DNA of 64,000 bases from contig NZ_AUFU01000001.1 in assembly GCF_000426665.1 (NCBI RefSeq), forward strand, positions 310,001-374,000. Reading direction: 5' to 3'. Below the pieces are notes generated by a model. It ran no database searches. It had not been told where the DNA came from and saw only the letters and a list, made by a program, of their open reading frames with translations. Source of the stretch: Centipeda artemidis DSM 19719 (GTDB lineage: Bacteria > Bacillota > Negativicutes > Selenomonadales > Selenomonadaceae). A program made the position numbers and the translations under genes. Below, piece after piece: positions 1 to 7,099 of this stretch; the first letter of the stretch is position 1, and each line of letters opens with the position of its first letter.

Positions 1-166
1 CCATCACTGAGAACATAACGAGCACTGCCTCGAGGACGTTAAAGTTCGTAAAGAGCATCGCTCCGGAGAAAATTCCGATAATGAGCGACATATAAACTTC
101 CTTCGTCCACAGTGCGAGCGCGATCGTAATGACCGGAGGAAGTACGGACCATGCGGATTCCGCCAT
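1..166 (-). CDS. NhaC-family Na+/H+ antiporter, N-terminal fragment (cut by window edge)
   Basis: The first 55 codons of a minus-strand gene run off the left edge. Translation starts MAESAWSVLPPVITIALALW and continues through a hydrophobic stretch with TKEVYMSLIIGIFSGAML. The PP-x-ITI-x-LAL and TKEVY-x-SL pattern is typical of the start of NhaC-type sodium/proton antiporters, which are inner-membrane exchangers. The gene has its own promoter (224-252) and sits after the terminator of the LPS operon, so it is probably transcribed separately. Only the N-terminus is visible, so the family call rests on this short motif. A related transporter of the same superfamily is possible. Confidence 0.6.
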   Translation of the reverse strand, partial: MAESAWSVLPPVITIALALWTKEVYMSLIIGIFSGAMLFTNFNVLEAVLVMFSVM

Positions 167-223
167 TGTTTAACCCACTTTCCGAGCGCACGGACGGCGC
201 TCTGCATTTTTCAATCGGTGTTT

Positions 224-252
224 ATTTTATAACAAACGAAGATGCGAATCAA
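224..252 (-). promoter_or_regulatory. Probable sigma70-type promoter for the NhaC-like gene
   Basis: On the minus strand TTGATT (247-252) and TAAAAT (224-229) are separated by 17 bases. They lie about 60-85 bases upstream of the antiporter start. Confidence 0.5.
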
Positions 253-283
253 GATACATATTTTGCGAGTTCCTCCGCCCATA

Positions 284-317
284 ACAAAAGCTCCTCGAAG
301 AAGTCTCTCCAAGGAGC
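284..317 (-). terminator. Probable rho-independent terminator of the LPS operon
   Basis: On the minus strand GCTCCT (312-317) pairs with AGGAGC (290-295), with partial pairing between them, and is followed by TTTTGTT. It lies just beyond the leftmost copy of the 26-bp repeat. That fits its being the original terminator of lptB before the cassette at 349-879 was inserted. Confidence 0.5.
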
Positions 318-322
318 GCTCG

Positions 323-348
323 CGTTCAAAGGGAGAAGTTCTCGCCCA
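323..348. repeat. 26-bp direct repeat, left copy (duplicate of lptB 3' end)
   Basis: This 26-bp stretch is identical to 880-905, which encodes the last residues of LptB (GENFSL) and its stop codon. Flanking bases differ on both sides. The two copies bracket a 531-bp segment carrying two overlapping small genes. That looks like an attL/attR pair or a duplication made during insertion. Confidence 0.8.
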
Positions 349-351
349 TGG

Positions 352-600
352 CTATGCCAAACGCTTATATCGGGCGGGGGGTATGCGCGGCGCGGCGGAC
401 GTTTCTTCCAGCGTTGCCAGTCGCGACTGTATCAGCTCCTCTATCGTGCGGTATGCCGTATGCATACATGCTTGAAATTCGTTATGGGGATCAGACGCGA
501 GCATCTTCGCGGCGTCATCTTTATAAAATTTTACATCCTCCATAATCTCCGTCATCATATCCGCGAGCATATCACGCGTCACATCATCACGCAGTCTCAT
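352..600 (-). CDS. Hypothetical protein, 82 aa (second gene of the lptB-3' cassette)
   Basis: A small soluble, largely helical protein starting MRLRDDVTRDMLADMMTEIM. It is acidic in the first half and ends in a basic, proline-containing tail. I do not recognise the family. Its ATG overlaps the stop of the preceding 85-aa gene in an ATGA, so the two are translationally coupled and probably work together. It stops just short of the left 26-bp repeat. There is no signal peptide or membrane segment. A toxin-antitoxin or immunity-type pair, or a phage remnant, is possible but not shown by the sequence. Confidence 0.6.
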   Translation of the reverse strand: MRLRDDVTRDMLADMMTEIMEDVKFYKDDAAKMLASDPHNEFQACMHTAYRTIEELIQSRLATLEETSAAPRIPPARYKRLA

Positions 601-854
601 TTGAGTCCCCTCCTTTTCATCTCTTCTTGTGCGTTTACAATTTGCCGCCGGAAATTAGCGATTTCCATTTCCCAATGACGAACAATCCCTGACCGATACT
701 GTTCGCTCCTCAGGTGATAATCTGTCACATAATCTTCCGGATGGACTATTTTATTTCTGTGCTTTTCGATTTGCTCTAAATTATGGCGAATGGAGGAACG
801 AAGTCCCTTATCACCGTATTTTGTATAATCTATAGCAAATAGTTGCAAATCCAT
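597..854 (-). CDS. Hypothetical protein, 85 aa (first gene of the lptB-3' cassette)
   Basis: A small charged protein starting MDLQLFAIDYTKYGDKGL and ending in a lysine/arginine-rich helix (AQEEMKRRGLK). It begins 28 bases after the lptB stop behind a GAGGTGAGGGG ribosome-binding region and overlaps the next gene by four bases. The coding sequence is visibly richer in A and T than the surrounding LPS genes, which fits recent acquisition. I do not recognise a family. The N-terminus is faintly reminiscent of small phage structural or toxin-cassette proteins, but this is weak. Confidence 0.6.
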   Translation of the reverse strand: MDLQLFAIDYTKYGDKGLRSSIRHNLEQIEKHRNKIVHPEDYVTDYHLRSEQYRSGIVRHWEMEIANFRRQIVNAQEEMKRRGLK

Positions 855-879
855 GAAAGCCCCTCACCTCGTACGGCTA

Positions 880-905
880 CGTTCAAAGGGAGAAGTTCTC
901 GCCCA
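880..905. repeat. 26-bp direct repeat, right copy (true lptB 3' end)
   Basis: Identical to 323-348. This copy contains the functional LptB C-terminal codons and stop. Insertion at this point leaves lptB intact, as is common for elements that integrate at gene 3' ends. Confidence 0.8.
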
Positions 906-1602
906 GGTAGAATTTCCGTGCGACAGGGCTGTCGGCGATGGTTTGGCTGTCGCCCTCGAGGAGGAGCTTGCCCTCGCTGAGGAGGTAGACGCGGTCGACG
1001 ATGTGCAGCGTCTCGCGGACGTTGTGGTCGGTGATAAGGATGCCCATACCGCGCTGGCGCAGGTACTCGATAATCTCTTGGATATCGGCGACGGCGAGCG
1101 GATCGACGCCCGCGAACGGCTCGTCGAGCAGGATGAACTGCGGCTCGAGTGCGAGACAGCGTGCGATCTCAACGCGCCGACGCTCACCGCCCGAGAGCTC
1201 CGTGCCGCGCCGATCACGCACATGACCGATATGGAACTCCTCGAGAAGTCCGTCGAGCCGATGTTTTTGCTCCGCCTTGGAGAGTTTCGTCGTCTCGAGG
1301 ATCGCGGCGATGTTCTCCGTGACGGTGAGCTTGCGGAAAATGGACGGCTCCTGCGTGAGGTAGCTGATGCCGAGCGCTGCGCGCCGGTACATGGGGTAAT
1401 CTGTGATGCAAATGTCGGAGAGATAGACGTCTCCGTGTGTGGGCTGCTCAAGTCCCACGATCATGTAGAACGTCGTCGTCTTGCCCGCACCGTTGGGGCC
1501 TAGAAGTCCGACGATCTCCCCTTTGTCTACGCGGACGGAGATGCGGTCGACGACCGTGCGGCTGCCGAATTTCTTGACGAGATTTCGGGATTCGAGATGC
1601 AA
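883..1602 (-). CDS. lptB: LPS export ABC transporter ATPase LptB
   Basis: A 239-aa cytoplasmic ATPase that powers LPS extraction from the inner membrane with LptF/LptG. Visible motifs are Walker A GPNGAGKTT (about 34-42), signature LSGGERRR and Walker B FILLDEPFAGVDP, followed by the H-loop DHNVRET. Length and motifs match the family. The start is a TTG with a G-rich ribosome-binding site placed in the lptA-lptB gap. The N-terminus (HLESRNLVKKFG) aligns with the usual LptB start, and no better ATG exists. It follows lptA by 12 bases. No lptF/lptG permease is seen in this window. The last six codons lie inside the 26-bp repeat. Confidence 0.95.
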   Translation of the reverse strand: MHLESRNLVKKFGSRTVVDRISVRVDKGEIVGLLGPNGAGKTTTFYMIVGLEQPTHGDVYLSDICITDYPMYRRAALGISYLTQEPSIFRKLTVTENIAAILETTKLSKAEQKHRLDGLLEEFHIGHVRDRRGTELSGGERRRVEIARCLALEPQFILLDEPFAGVDPLAVADIQEIIEYLRQRGMGILITDHNVRETLHIVDRVYLLSEGKLLLEGDSQTIADSPVARKFYLGENFSL

Positions 1603-1614
1603 GATGCCGCCCCC

Positions 1615-2307
1615 TTACTCCGTCACCGGCGTGCCGTCGTCCGCGAGATAGACGGTCATATGATTGCTCCGCGCGATGTTGTTCGCCTGGATGACCCACG
1701 CATTCCCGTCGAGGACAACGTAAGGGCGCTCCGCCTTGCCGTAGTAGTCCATACGGTCGCCGCCGCCCTCCATGTCGCGCGGGGGGCTCACAAGATGCGC
1801 GTTCCCCGTGCCGATATAATGCTCTTCTTTGAGCCATCCCTCAATGTGGTCTGCGGAAAAGGTGCCGTCCGCGCTTGTAATCGTTCCGCCTGATGCCGCG
1901 AGGATACGGTCTCCCTGTCCCGGATAATAATCAGCCTGAGGGCCAGTAAAGGTACGATCCGCCTTGACCATCCGTACGCTGCCGATCGCCTGCCAGTGCT
2001 CCTGCCCTGCGGCAAAGAGACGGTCGCAGGAGAGCTGCATATCGTCGCGCACAGCATGGACGCCGCCCTCGACCGTCCCCTCCTGCGTTTTGATATTATA
2101 GGTGGCACGCTGCCCCTCGATATGCCCCGTACCCTGCTCCATACGCACGTTGTTTTCCGCCGTGACAAGTCCCGTCTGCGTGTTATAACTGAGGGAATCC
2201 GCCGTGAGCGATGTCGGCTCGTTCGAGCCCGCCGCAGATGCCATCGTGGAGAATGCGCCCGCCGCAAGCAGCAATAGAATCCCACGATAGAGTTTCTTCT
2301 TCGTCAT
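1615..2307 (-). CDS. lptA: Periplasmic LPS-binding protein LptA
   Basis: A 230-aa exported protein that bridges inner and outer membranes in LPS transport. The N-terminal signal peptide (KKKLYRGILLLLAAGAF, cleavage after about ASA at 24-26) is followed by an OstA-type repeat beta-jellyroll with patterns such as LTADSLSYN and VTAENNVRMEQGTG. Its start overlaps the lptC stop in an ATGA, so it is coupled to lptC. lptB follows 12 bases later, giving the usual lptC-lptA-lptB order. It is somewhat longer than enterobacterial LptA. Confidence 0.9.
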   Translation of the reverse strand: MTKKKLYRGILLLLAAGAFSTMASAAGSNEPTSLTADSLSYNTQTGLVTAENNVRMEQGTGHIEGQRATYNIKTQEGTVEGGVHAVRDDMQLSCDRLFAAGQEHWQAIGSVRMVKADRTFTGPQADYYPGQGDRILAASGGTITSADGTFSADHIEGWLKEEHYIGTGNAHLVSPPRDMEGGGDRMDYYGKAERPYVVLDGNAWVIQANNIARSNHMTVYLADDGTPVTE

Positions 2308-2846
2308 TTCGACGCCCCCTTTTCTATCCGCGCGTTTCCTTCGATACGAAACTGCCGGAATTCATCCATGCTCATGATGCGGTCGCCTGTCGCGCGCAGA
2401 TCATCGCGCTCTACCTGTGCATCACCCGTCGCGGTAAGAGTCCCCTCTGTTGAGGTCCATTTGAGTTCATTTGCCATGAGGCTCGCACCGTCGCTCATTG
2501 CAGCGTTCACACTGCCCGTGAGCACAACATCCCGTGTCTCGTGATCCATGTGCCCCTCATCCGCGTGCAGTGTGAGTGTCCGCCCGTCCTCGCTGTAGAA
2601 GGTGCCTTCTATCCCCTGCATACTCGTATCCTGTGTATCAATGTCAACAGTCATCTGCTGCGCGGTGAGCGTCCATACTGTGCGCCCGTCGCGTTCCTCG
2701 CTGAGCGTATTATTCTCGTAGGACATGATGCGCGGCGCATCGGAGACCTCTGATGAGGTTGGCGGCTGCGGTGCGGTCGATATTGCCCACACGATAAGGA
2801 GGATCAGGAATGCCGCAGCACCACCGTAGAGATATTTTTTCTGCAC
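2304..2846 (-). CDS. lptC: LPS export bitopic protein LptC
   Basis: A 180-aa protein with one N-terminal membrane helix (YGGAAAFLILLIVWAIS) and a periplasmic OstA-like beta domain. It passes LPS from the LptBFG complex to LptA. I chose the GTG at 2846: it sits two bases after the stop of the upstream acyltransferase with an AGGAGGAGGGG sequence at good distance. Longer frames would reach far into that gene. The domain carries the family pattern of repeated VxLTGxVxA and LxWTSxEG strands. The stop overlaps the lptA start by four bases. Confidence 0.88.
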   Translation of the reverse strand: MQKKYLYGGAAAFLILLIVWAISTAPQPPTSSEVSDAPRIMSYENNTLSEERDGRTVWTLTAQQMTVDIDTQDTSMQGIEGTFYSEDGRTLTLHADEGHMDHETRDVVLTGSVNAAMSDGASLMANELKWTSTEGTLTATGDAQVERDDLRATGDRIMSMDEFRQFRIEGNARIEKGASK

Positions 2847-2848
2847 CG

Positions 2849-3763
2849 TTACGTCCCCTCCTCCTGTGCGACCGACATGTGATGCTTGCCCGTGCGCTGC
2901 TGTTCCGGCGCGGTGTTCCACCGGTGCTGAAACCAAATCCACTGGGTCGGGTTCTCACGGATGATGCGCTCGACGATCGCCGTCATCTGCACGGTAAATT
3001 CATACAGGTCGCGGTCGCTGTCCCCCGTATTCGGGCAGCGCATAATCTCGCCGATGACGACCCGATGCCTGCCGTTTGGTTGGCGGAGGATAAAGGCAGG
3101 CAGCACAGGCGATTTGAACTTACGCGAGAAGACCGCGGGGCCAAGCGGCGTCGATGCCGTCCGCCCGAGGAACTCGATAAATGCGCCGCCGGGGCCGCCG
3201 TCCTGATCGGCGAGGAATCCGAGGATGCGCCCGCCCTTCAGCGCACGTGCCGCCGCGAGCAGTTCACTCGTACCGCGCGAGAAGATCTCAACGTGGATCG
3301 TCGCGCGCAGATCGTCCAAAACGCGCGTATACTGGATGTTCGGCTGCGGCTTTGCAATCGCGCTGACGGGCATTCCATTCAGTGTAAACGCCGCCGAAAG
3401 CCATTCCCAGCATCCGATATGTCCTGTGAGCACGACGACGCCGCGCCCCTCTGCAAGGGCTTCCTCCATACGTTCCATATGGTCAATCTCAATATAGTCT
3501 CCGAGGTTTTTCTCATTGAGCATCGGCATGGCAAGGATATCGAGAACGTTGCGCGCCATGTTGATGAATGAAGCCCGCACAAGCCGCTTTGCCTCCGCTT
3601 CACCGATGCCGAGCGCGGGCATCATCTGCGCGACGGCGCGGCGGCGCATTTTTGCAATGATGAGGTAGTAGAGGTTGCCGAGTACCCACCCGACCGCGAG
3701 CAGGATGGGGCGCGGCGTACGGCACGCGATATAGCTGAGCAGCATTAAAGTATTATACAGCAC
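2849..3763 (-). CDS. Lipid A acyltransferase, LpxL/HtrB family (first copy)
   Basis: A 304-aa membrane-associated acyltransferase that probably adds a secondary acyl chain to Kdo2-lipid A. The catalytic HX4E motif is visible as HIGCWE (GVVVLTGHIGCWEW). A hydrophobic N-terminus (LYNTLMLLSYIAC) would anchor it to the inner membrane. The GTG start at 3763 has AAGGAGGT ten bases upstream. It lies between kdsC and lptC in the LPS operon. A second paralogue is at 39950-40825. Which one is LpxL-like and which LpxM/LpxP-like cannot be told from sequence alone. A 115-base gap separates it from kdsC. Confidence 0.88.
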   Translation of the reverse strand: MLYNTLMLLSYIACRTPRPILLAVGWVLGNLYYLIIAKMRRRAVAQMMPALGIGEAEAKRLVRASFINMARNVLDILAMPMLNEKNLGDYIEIDHMERMEEALAEGRGVVVLTGHIGCWEWLSAAFTLNGMPVSAIAKPQPNIQYTRVLDDLRATIHVEIFSRGTSELLAAARALKGGRILGFLADQDGGPGGAFIEFLGRTASTPLGPAVFSRKFKSPVLPAFILRQPNGRHRVVIGEIMRCPNTGDSDRDLYEFTVQMTAIVERIIRENPTQWIWFQHRWNTAPEQQRTGKHHMSVAQEEGT

Positions 3764-3878
3764 GGTGCACCGCACCTCCTTATACCTATGATCCAAAGCG
3801 CACATCAGCCGATCAAGGGCACGCCTATCTTGATGCTTCTGCGCATGATGTTATCATAACACCGCTGGGACAGATGTC

Positions 3879-4436
3879 TCACTGTGCAATTTCATCCTCG
3901 TTCTGTAAAAAAACTGTCAACACATCATTCCAAAGCCCCTGAGACTTCAGGATGATCTCGTAAATTTCGCGCACCGCACCGCGTCCGCCCGAAGCGGCGG
4001 CAATGATTTGCACGGCATCGCGCACCTCGGGGACGGCGTCGCCCACGGCGCACGGCAACCCGACGCGGCGCAGGATCGGCAGATCGACAATATCGTCGCC
4101 GATATAGGCGATCTCCTCATCCAACAGCCCCGTCCGCTCCTTGATGTCCGCATAGGCGGCGCGTTTATCGAGACTTCCTTGATAAACGCGGTCGATATGC
4201 AGCTCCTGTGCACGGTTCGCAACGATGGAGGAGGCACGTCCCGTGATGACGGCAGTATTGATGCCCACCTTCCGTGCAAGCGAGATGATCAGCCCGTCAC
4301 GTGCGAAAAACGGCTTATAGAGTTCGCTCCCATCCGGGGCGACGTAGATGCTCCCGTCCGTGAGCACGCCGTCCACATCGAGAATGACGAGCTTGATTTT
4401 TTTCGCCCGCCCAACGGCATCTTCTCGTATCGGCAT
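3879..4436 (-). CDS. kdsC: 3-deoxy-D-manno-octulosonate 8-phosphate phosphatase KdsC
   Basis: A 185-aa HAD-superfamily phosphatase that removes phosphate from Kdo-8-P, the third step of Kdo synthesis. The nucleophile motif DVDGVLTDG is near residue 20, with a second motif VITGRAS and the magnesium motif YIGDDIVDLP. The compact, cap-less length matches tetrameric KdsC. The start overlaps the kdsD stop by one base. It follows kdsA and kdsD, so all Kdo-making enzymes except the activating kdsB lie in order. Confidence 0.93.
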   Translation of the reverse strand: MPIREDAVGRAKKIKLVILDVDGVLTDGSIYVAPDGSELYKPFFARDGLIISLARKVGINTAVITGRASSIVANRAQELHIDRVYQGSLDKRAAYADIKERTGLLDEEIAYIGDDIVDLPILRRVGLPCAVGDAVPEVRDAVQIIAAASGGRGAVREIYEIILKSQGLWNDVLTVFLQNEDEIAQ

Positions 4437-5422
4437 CAGACGACCCCCTGCCTGAGGAGATCCGTCAAATGGACGATACCGACGGGCACGCCCGCCGCAT
4501 CAACGACGGGCAGGACGGTGACGGGGCGCGGCTTATGCGCCTCCATCACATGCAGAGCAGCCGCCGCCATCTTATCCGGTGCGATCGTAAGCGGCGTTGC
4601 GAACATGATGTTCTGCACCTCCTCGTCGAGGAAGGTATAGTCCTTCGCAAGGGCGCGGCGGATGATGCCGTCGGTGACAAGACCGATGAATTTGCCGTTG
4701 GCGTCGACGACGGACGCTGCGCCGAGTCCCTTGTCCGTCATGACAAAGAGGGCGTCCTTCGCACTCGTATGATAGGAGACGACCGGGTTCTCGTCGCTCG
4801 TATGCATGACGTTCGCCACGGTGAGGAGAAGCCTGCGCCCGAGCGCGCCGCCCGGATGAAAGAGCGCGTAATCCTCCTTCTTAAAGTCGCGCGCCGCCAT
4901 GAGCGCCATCGCGATGGCATCGCCCATCGCGAGCGTCGCGGTCGTCGAGCTCGTCGGCGCGAGTCCGAGGGGACAAGCCTCGCGTTCCACACCGATGTCA
5001 ATGTAAAAATCCGCGCTGCGCCCGAGCTGGGACTGCCGCCGTCCGCACATAGCGATGATGCGCGCGCCGATGCGGTGAATGATGGAGAGAATATTGACGA
5101 CCTCATTCGACTCGCCGCTGTTGGAGATGGCAATCACGATGTCGTCCGTCGTCACCATGCCGAGATCGCCGTGAAACGCCTCGGCTGGGTGCATGAAGAA
5201 CGCGGGCGTCCCCGTGCTCGCGAGCGTCGCCGCGATCTTGCGCCCCACGTGCCCGGATTTGCCCATGCCTGTCACGACGACACGCGCCTTGCACTCTAGG
5301 ATCGCGCGTACCGCCGCCTCAAATTCGTCGTCGATGCGCTCTTTGAGCCGCGCAACCGCCTGTGCCTCAAGGTCAAGCGTCTCGACGGCTTTTTCCTGTA
5401 TCATGCTCGTATGCAAAGACAT
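4436..5422 (-). CDS. kdsD: Arabinose-5-phosphate isomerase KdsD (KpsF/GutQ family)
   Basis: A 328-aa cytosolic enzyme converting ribulose-5-phosphate to arabinose-5-phosphate for Kdo synthesis. An N-terminal SIS domain (GMGKSGHVGRKIAATLAS, then ISNSGESNE and the histidine-containing MHPAEAFHGDLG) is followed by two CBS domains in the C-terminal third. Length is the family norm. It begins 9 bases after the kdsA stop. Confidence 0.93.
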   Translation of the reverse strand: MSLHTSMIQEKAVETLDLEAQAVARLKERIDDEFEAAVRAILECKARVVVTGMGKSGHVGRKIAATLASTGTPAFFMHPAEAFHGDLGMVTTDDIVIAISNSGESNEVVNILSIIHRIGARIIAMCGRRQSQLGRSADFYIDIGVEREACPLGLAPTSSTTATLAMGDAIAMALMAARDFKKEDYALFHPGGALGRRLLLTVANVMHTSDENPVVSYHTSAKDALFVMTDKGLGAASVVDANGKFIGLVTDGIIRRALAKDYTFLDEEVQNIMFATPLTIAPDKMAAAALHVMEAHKPRPVTVLPVVDAAGVPVGIVHLTDLLRQGVV

Positions 5423-5431
5423 ATCCCCCGC

Positions 5432-6259
5432 TCAGACTAATTTTTTACGCACGACTTCATAGATGGCAAGCGCGTCCTTCAGCAGATCCTCGAGCTTGTC
5501 GAGGTAGACCATGTTTGCACCGTCCGAAAGGGCTTCGGGCGGGTTGTCATGCACCTCGAGGAAAAGCCCGTCGACACCCGCGCCGACCGCAGCACGTACA
5601 AGGTACTCCACGAACTCGCGCTGCCCCGACGAGCTCGTCCCCGCACCGCCCGGCAGCTGTACGCTGTGCGTTCCGTCAAAGATGACGGGATAGCCGAAGC
5701 TGCGCATGATGGGGAACGAACGCATATCGACGACGAGGTTGTTGTATCCAAAGCTCGCCCCGCGCTCCGTGAGGAGAATCTTCTCGCTGCCGCTCTCATG
5801 GATTTTGTCGACGACGTTGCGCATATCGTTCGGCGAGAGAAACTGCCCCTTTTTCACGTTGACGATCGCGTTCGTCTGTGCCGCCGCATGGAGGAGATCC
5901 GTCTGACGCGAAAGGAACGCCGGGATCTGGAGGATGTCGACAACCTCCGCTGCAGGCCGTGCCTGATGCGTCTCGTGAATGTCGGTGACGACGGGGACGC
6001 CGAGCTCCTTTTTGATGGTCTTGAGGAGTTTCAACCCCTCCTTCAGCCCCGGACCGCGGAAACTGTGGAATGCGGAGCGGTTCGCCTTGTCAAAGGATGC
6101 CTTGAACACATAGGGGATGCCGAGACGATCGGTGATCTCCTTGATGCCGCGGCCGATCATGAGCGAGCGGTCAAGTCCCTCGAGGACACACGGCCCTGCG
6201 AGCAGAACAAGCGGCTCACCGCCGCCGATCTCAAAATTCGCCAGCTTCACTTTGTTCAT
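5432..6259 (-). CDS. kdsA: Kdo-8-phosphate synthase KdsA
   Basis: A 275-aa cytosolic aldolase condensing phosphoenolpyruvate with arabinose-5-phosphate. Diagnostic stretches are LLAGPCVLE, the phosphate-binding [20 protein letters not shown], and the C-terminal [11 protein letters not shown]. The cysteine in AGPC is the position that separates metal-dependent from metal-independent KdsA, so a divalent metal is likely. Two ATGs lie six bases apart (6265 and 6259). The AGGAG sits correctly only for 6259, so that one is chosen. A strong internal promoter precedes it (6308-6336). Confidence 0.94.
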   Translation of the reverse strand: MNKVKLANFEIGGGEPLVLLAGPCVLEGLDRSLMIGRGIKEITDRLGIPYVFKASFDKANRSAFHSFRGPGLKEGLKLLKTIKKELGVPVVTDIHETHQARPAAEVVDILQIPAFLSRQTDLLHAAAQTNAIVNVKKGQFLSPNDMRNVVDKIHESGSEKILLTERGASFGYNNLVVDMRSFPIMRSFGYPVIFDGTHSVQLPGGAGTSSSGQREFVEYLVRAAVGAGVDGLFLEVHDNPPEALSDGANMVYLDKLEDLLKDALAIYEVVRKKLV

Positions 6260-6307
6260 CTTCATGGCTCCTTTCAATCTACAAGCAGTAGCACGGTATG
6301 TAGTTCT

Positions 6308-6336
6308 ATTATAAAGAACTCTCGCGCCGCGGTCAA
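6308..6336 (-). promoter_or_regulatory. Internal promoter for kdsA and downstream LPS genes
   Basis: Minus strand TTGACC (6331-6336), a 17-base spacer and TATAAT (6308-6313), about 50 bases upstream of kdsA. The kdsB stop codon TGA lies inside the -35 box. Confidence 0.7.
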
Positions 6337-7067
6337 TCGGCAGCGTGTCTCCGATACACTTCGTTGACCGCGGCGAGGTCTTCCTCGGTGTCGACGCCGA
6401 TGAATACGGCGTCCGTTTCGACGACGCGGATGCGGTACCCGTTCTCGAGAGCGCGGAGCTGTTCGAGGGATTCGGACAGCTCGAGCGGCGTCTGTGCCAT
6501 TCGCGCGTAGGCGAGCAGAAAGTCGCGGCGGTAGGCGTAGATGCCGATGTGCTTATAGACCTTTGCCCCCGGAACGCGCGCATACGGGATGCGGGCGCGT
6601 GAGAAATAGAGCGCGTTGCCGCTTTTATCCGTAATTACCTTGACGTTGTTCGGGTTCTCCTGCTCTTCTTCGTCCGTGATTTCAGTCTTTGCCGTTGCCA
6701 TCGCGAGCCGGTCGTCCGCAAGGAACGGCTCGACAAGTGCATCGATCACAGACGGCTCGATCAGCGGCTCGTCCCCCTGCACGTTGATGATGAGGTCGTA
6801 GTCCGTCATCCGTGCCGCCACCTCGGCGAGCCGATCCGTCCCCGTCGCATGGTCGGCGCCCGTCATAACGGCATGCCCGCCGTGCGCCTCCACCACCGTG
6901 CGGATACGCTCGTCGTCGGTTGCGACGACAACGTCCTGCACGAAACGCGCCTGCAGAGCCCTCTCATAGACGCGGACGATCATCGGTTTGCCCGCAATCT
7001 CGCGCAGGGGCTTCCCGGGCAGACGCGTCGATGCGTAGCGCGCGGGGATGATGCAGAGGACCTTCAC
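6333..7067 (-). CDS. kdsB: CMP-Kdo synthetase KdsB
   Basis: A 244-aa cytidylyltransferase that activates Kdo with CTP before transfer to lipid A. The N-terminal nucleotide-binding motif [16 protein letters not shown] is followed by [20 protein letters not shown] and [10 protein letters not shown], all family signatures. The start is a GTG at 7067. It lies 32 bases after the Kdo-transferase fusion gene, so donor synthesis and transfer are co-expressed. Confidence 0.94.
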   Translation of the reverse strand: MKVLCIIPARYASTRLPGKPLREIAGKPMIVRVYERALQARFVQDVVVATDDERIRTVVEAHGGHAVMTGADHATGTDRLAEVAARMTDYDLIINVQGDEPLIEPSVIDALVEPFLADDRLAMATAKTEITDEEEQENPNNVKVITDKSGNALYFSRARIPYARVPGAKVYKHIGIYAYRRDFLLAYARMAQTPLELSESLEQLRALENGYRIRVVETDAVFIGVDTEEDLAAVNEVYRRHAAD

Positions 7068-7099
7068 GATGCTTCACCTGATTTCATAAAACTACGGAT

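Noticed and set aside
151-678. 175-codon plus-strand open frame over the lptB-3' cassette
   Set aside because: It runs antisense across two minus-strand genes that have ribosome-binding sites and an ATGA overlap, and spans the terminator and repeat.
3848-3862. Short palindrome GTTATCATAAC between kdsC and lpxL
   Set aside because: Only five bases per arm; it could overlap a weak -10-like TATGAT on the minus strand, but no good -35 box is present.
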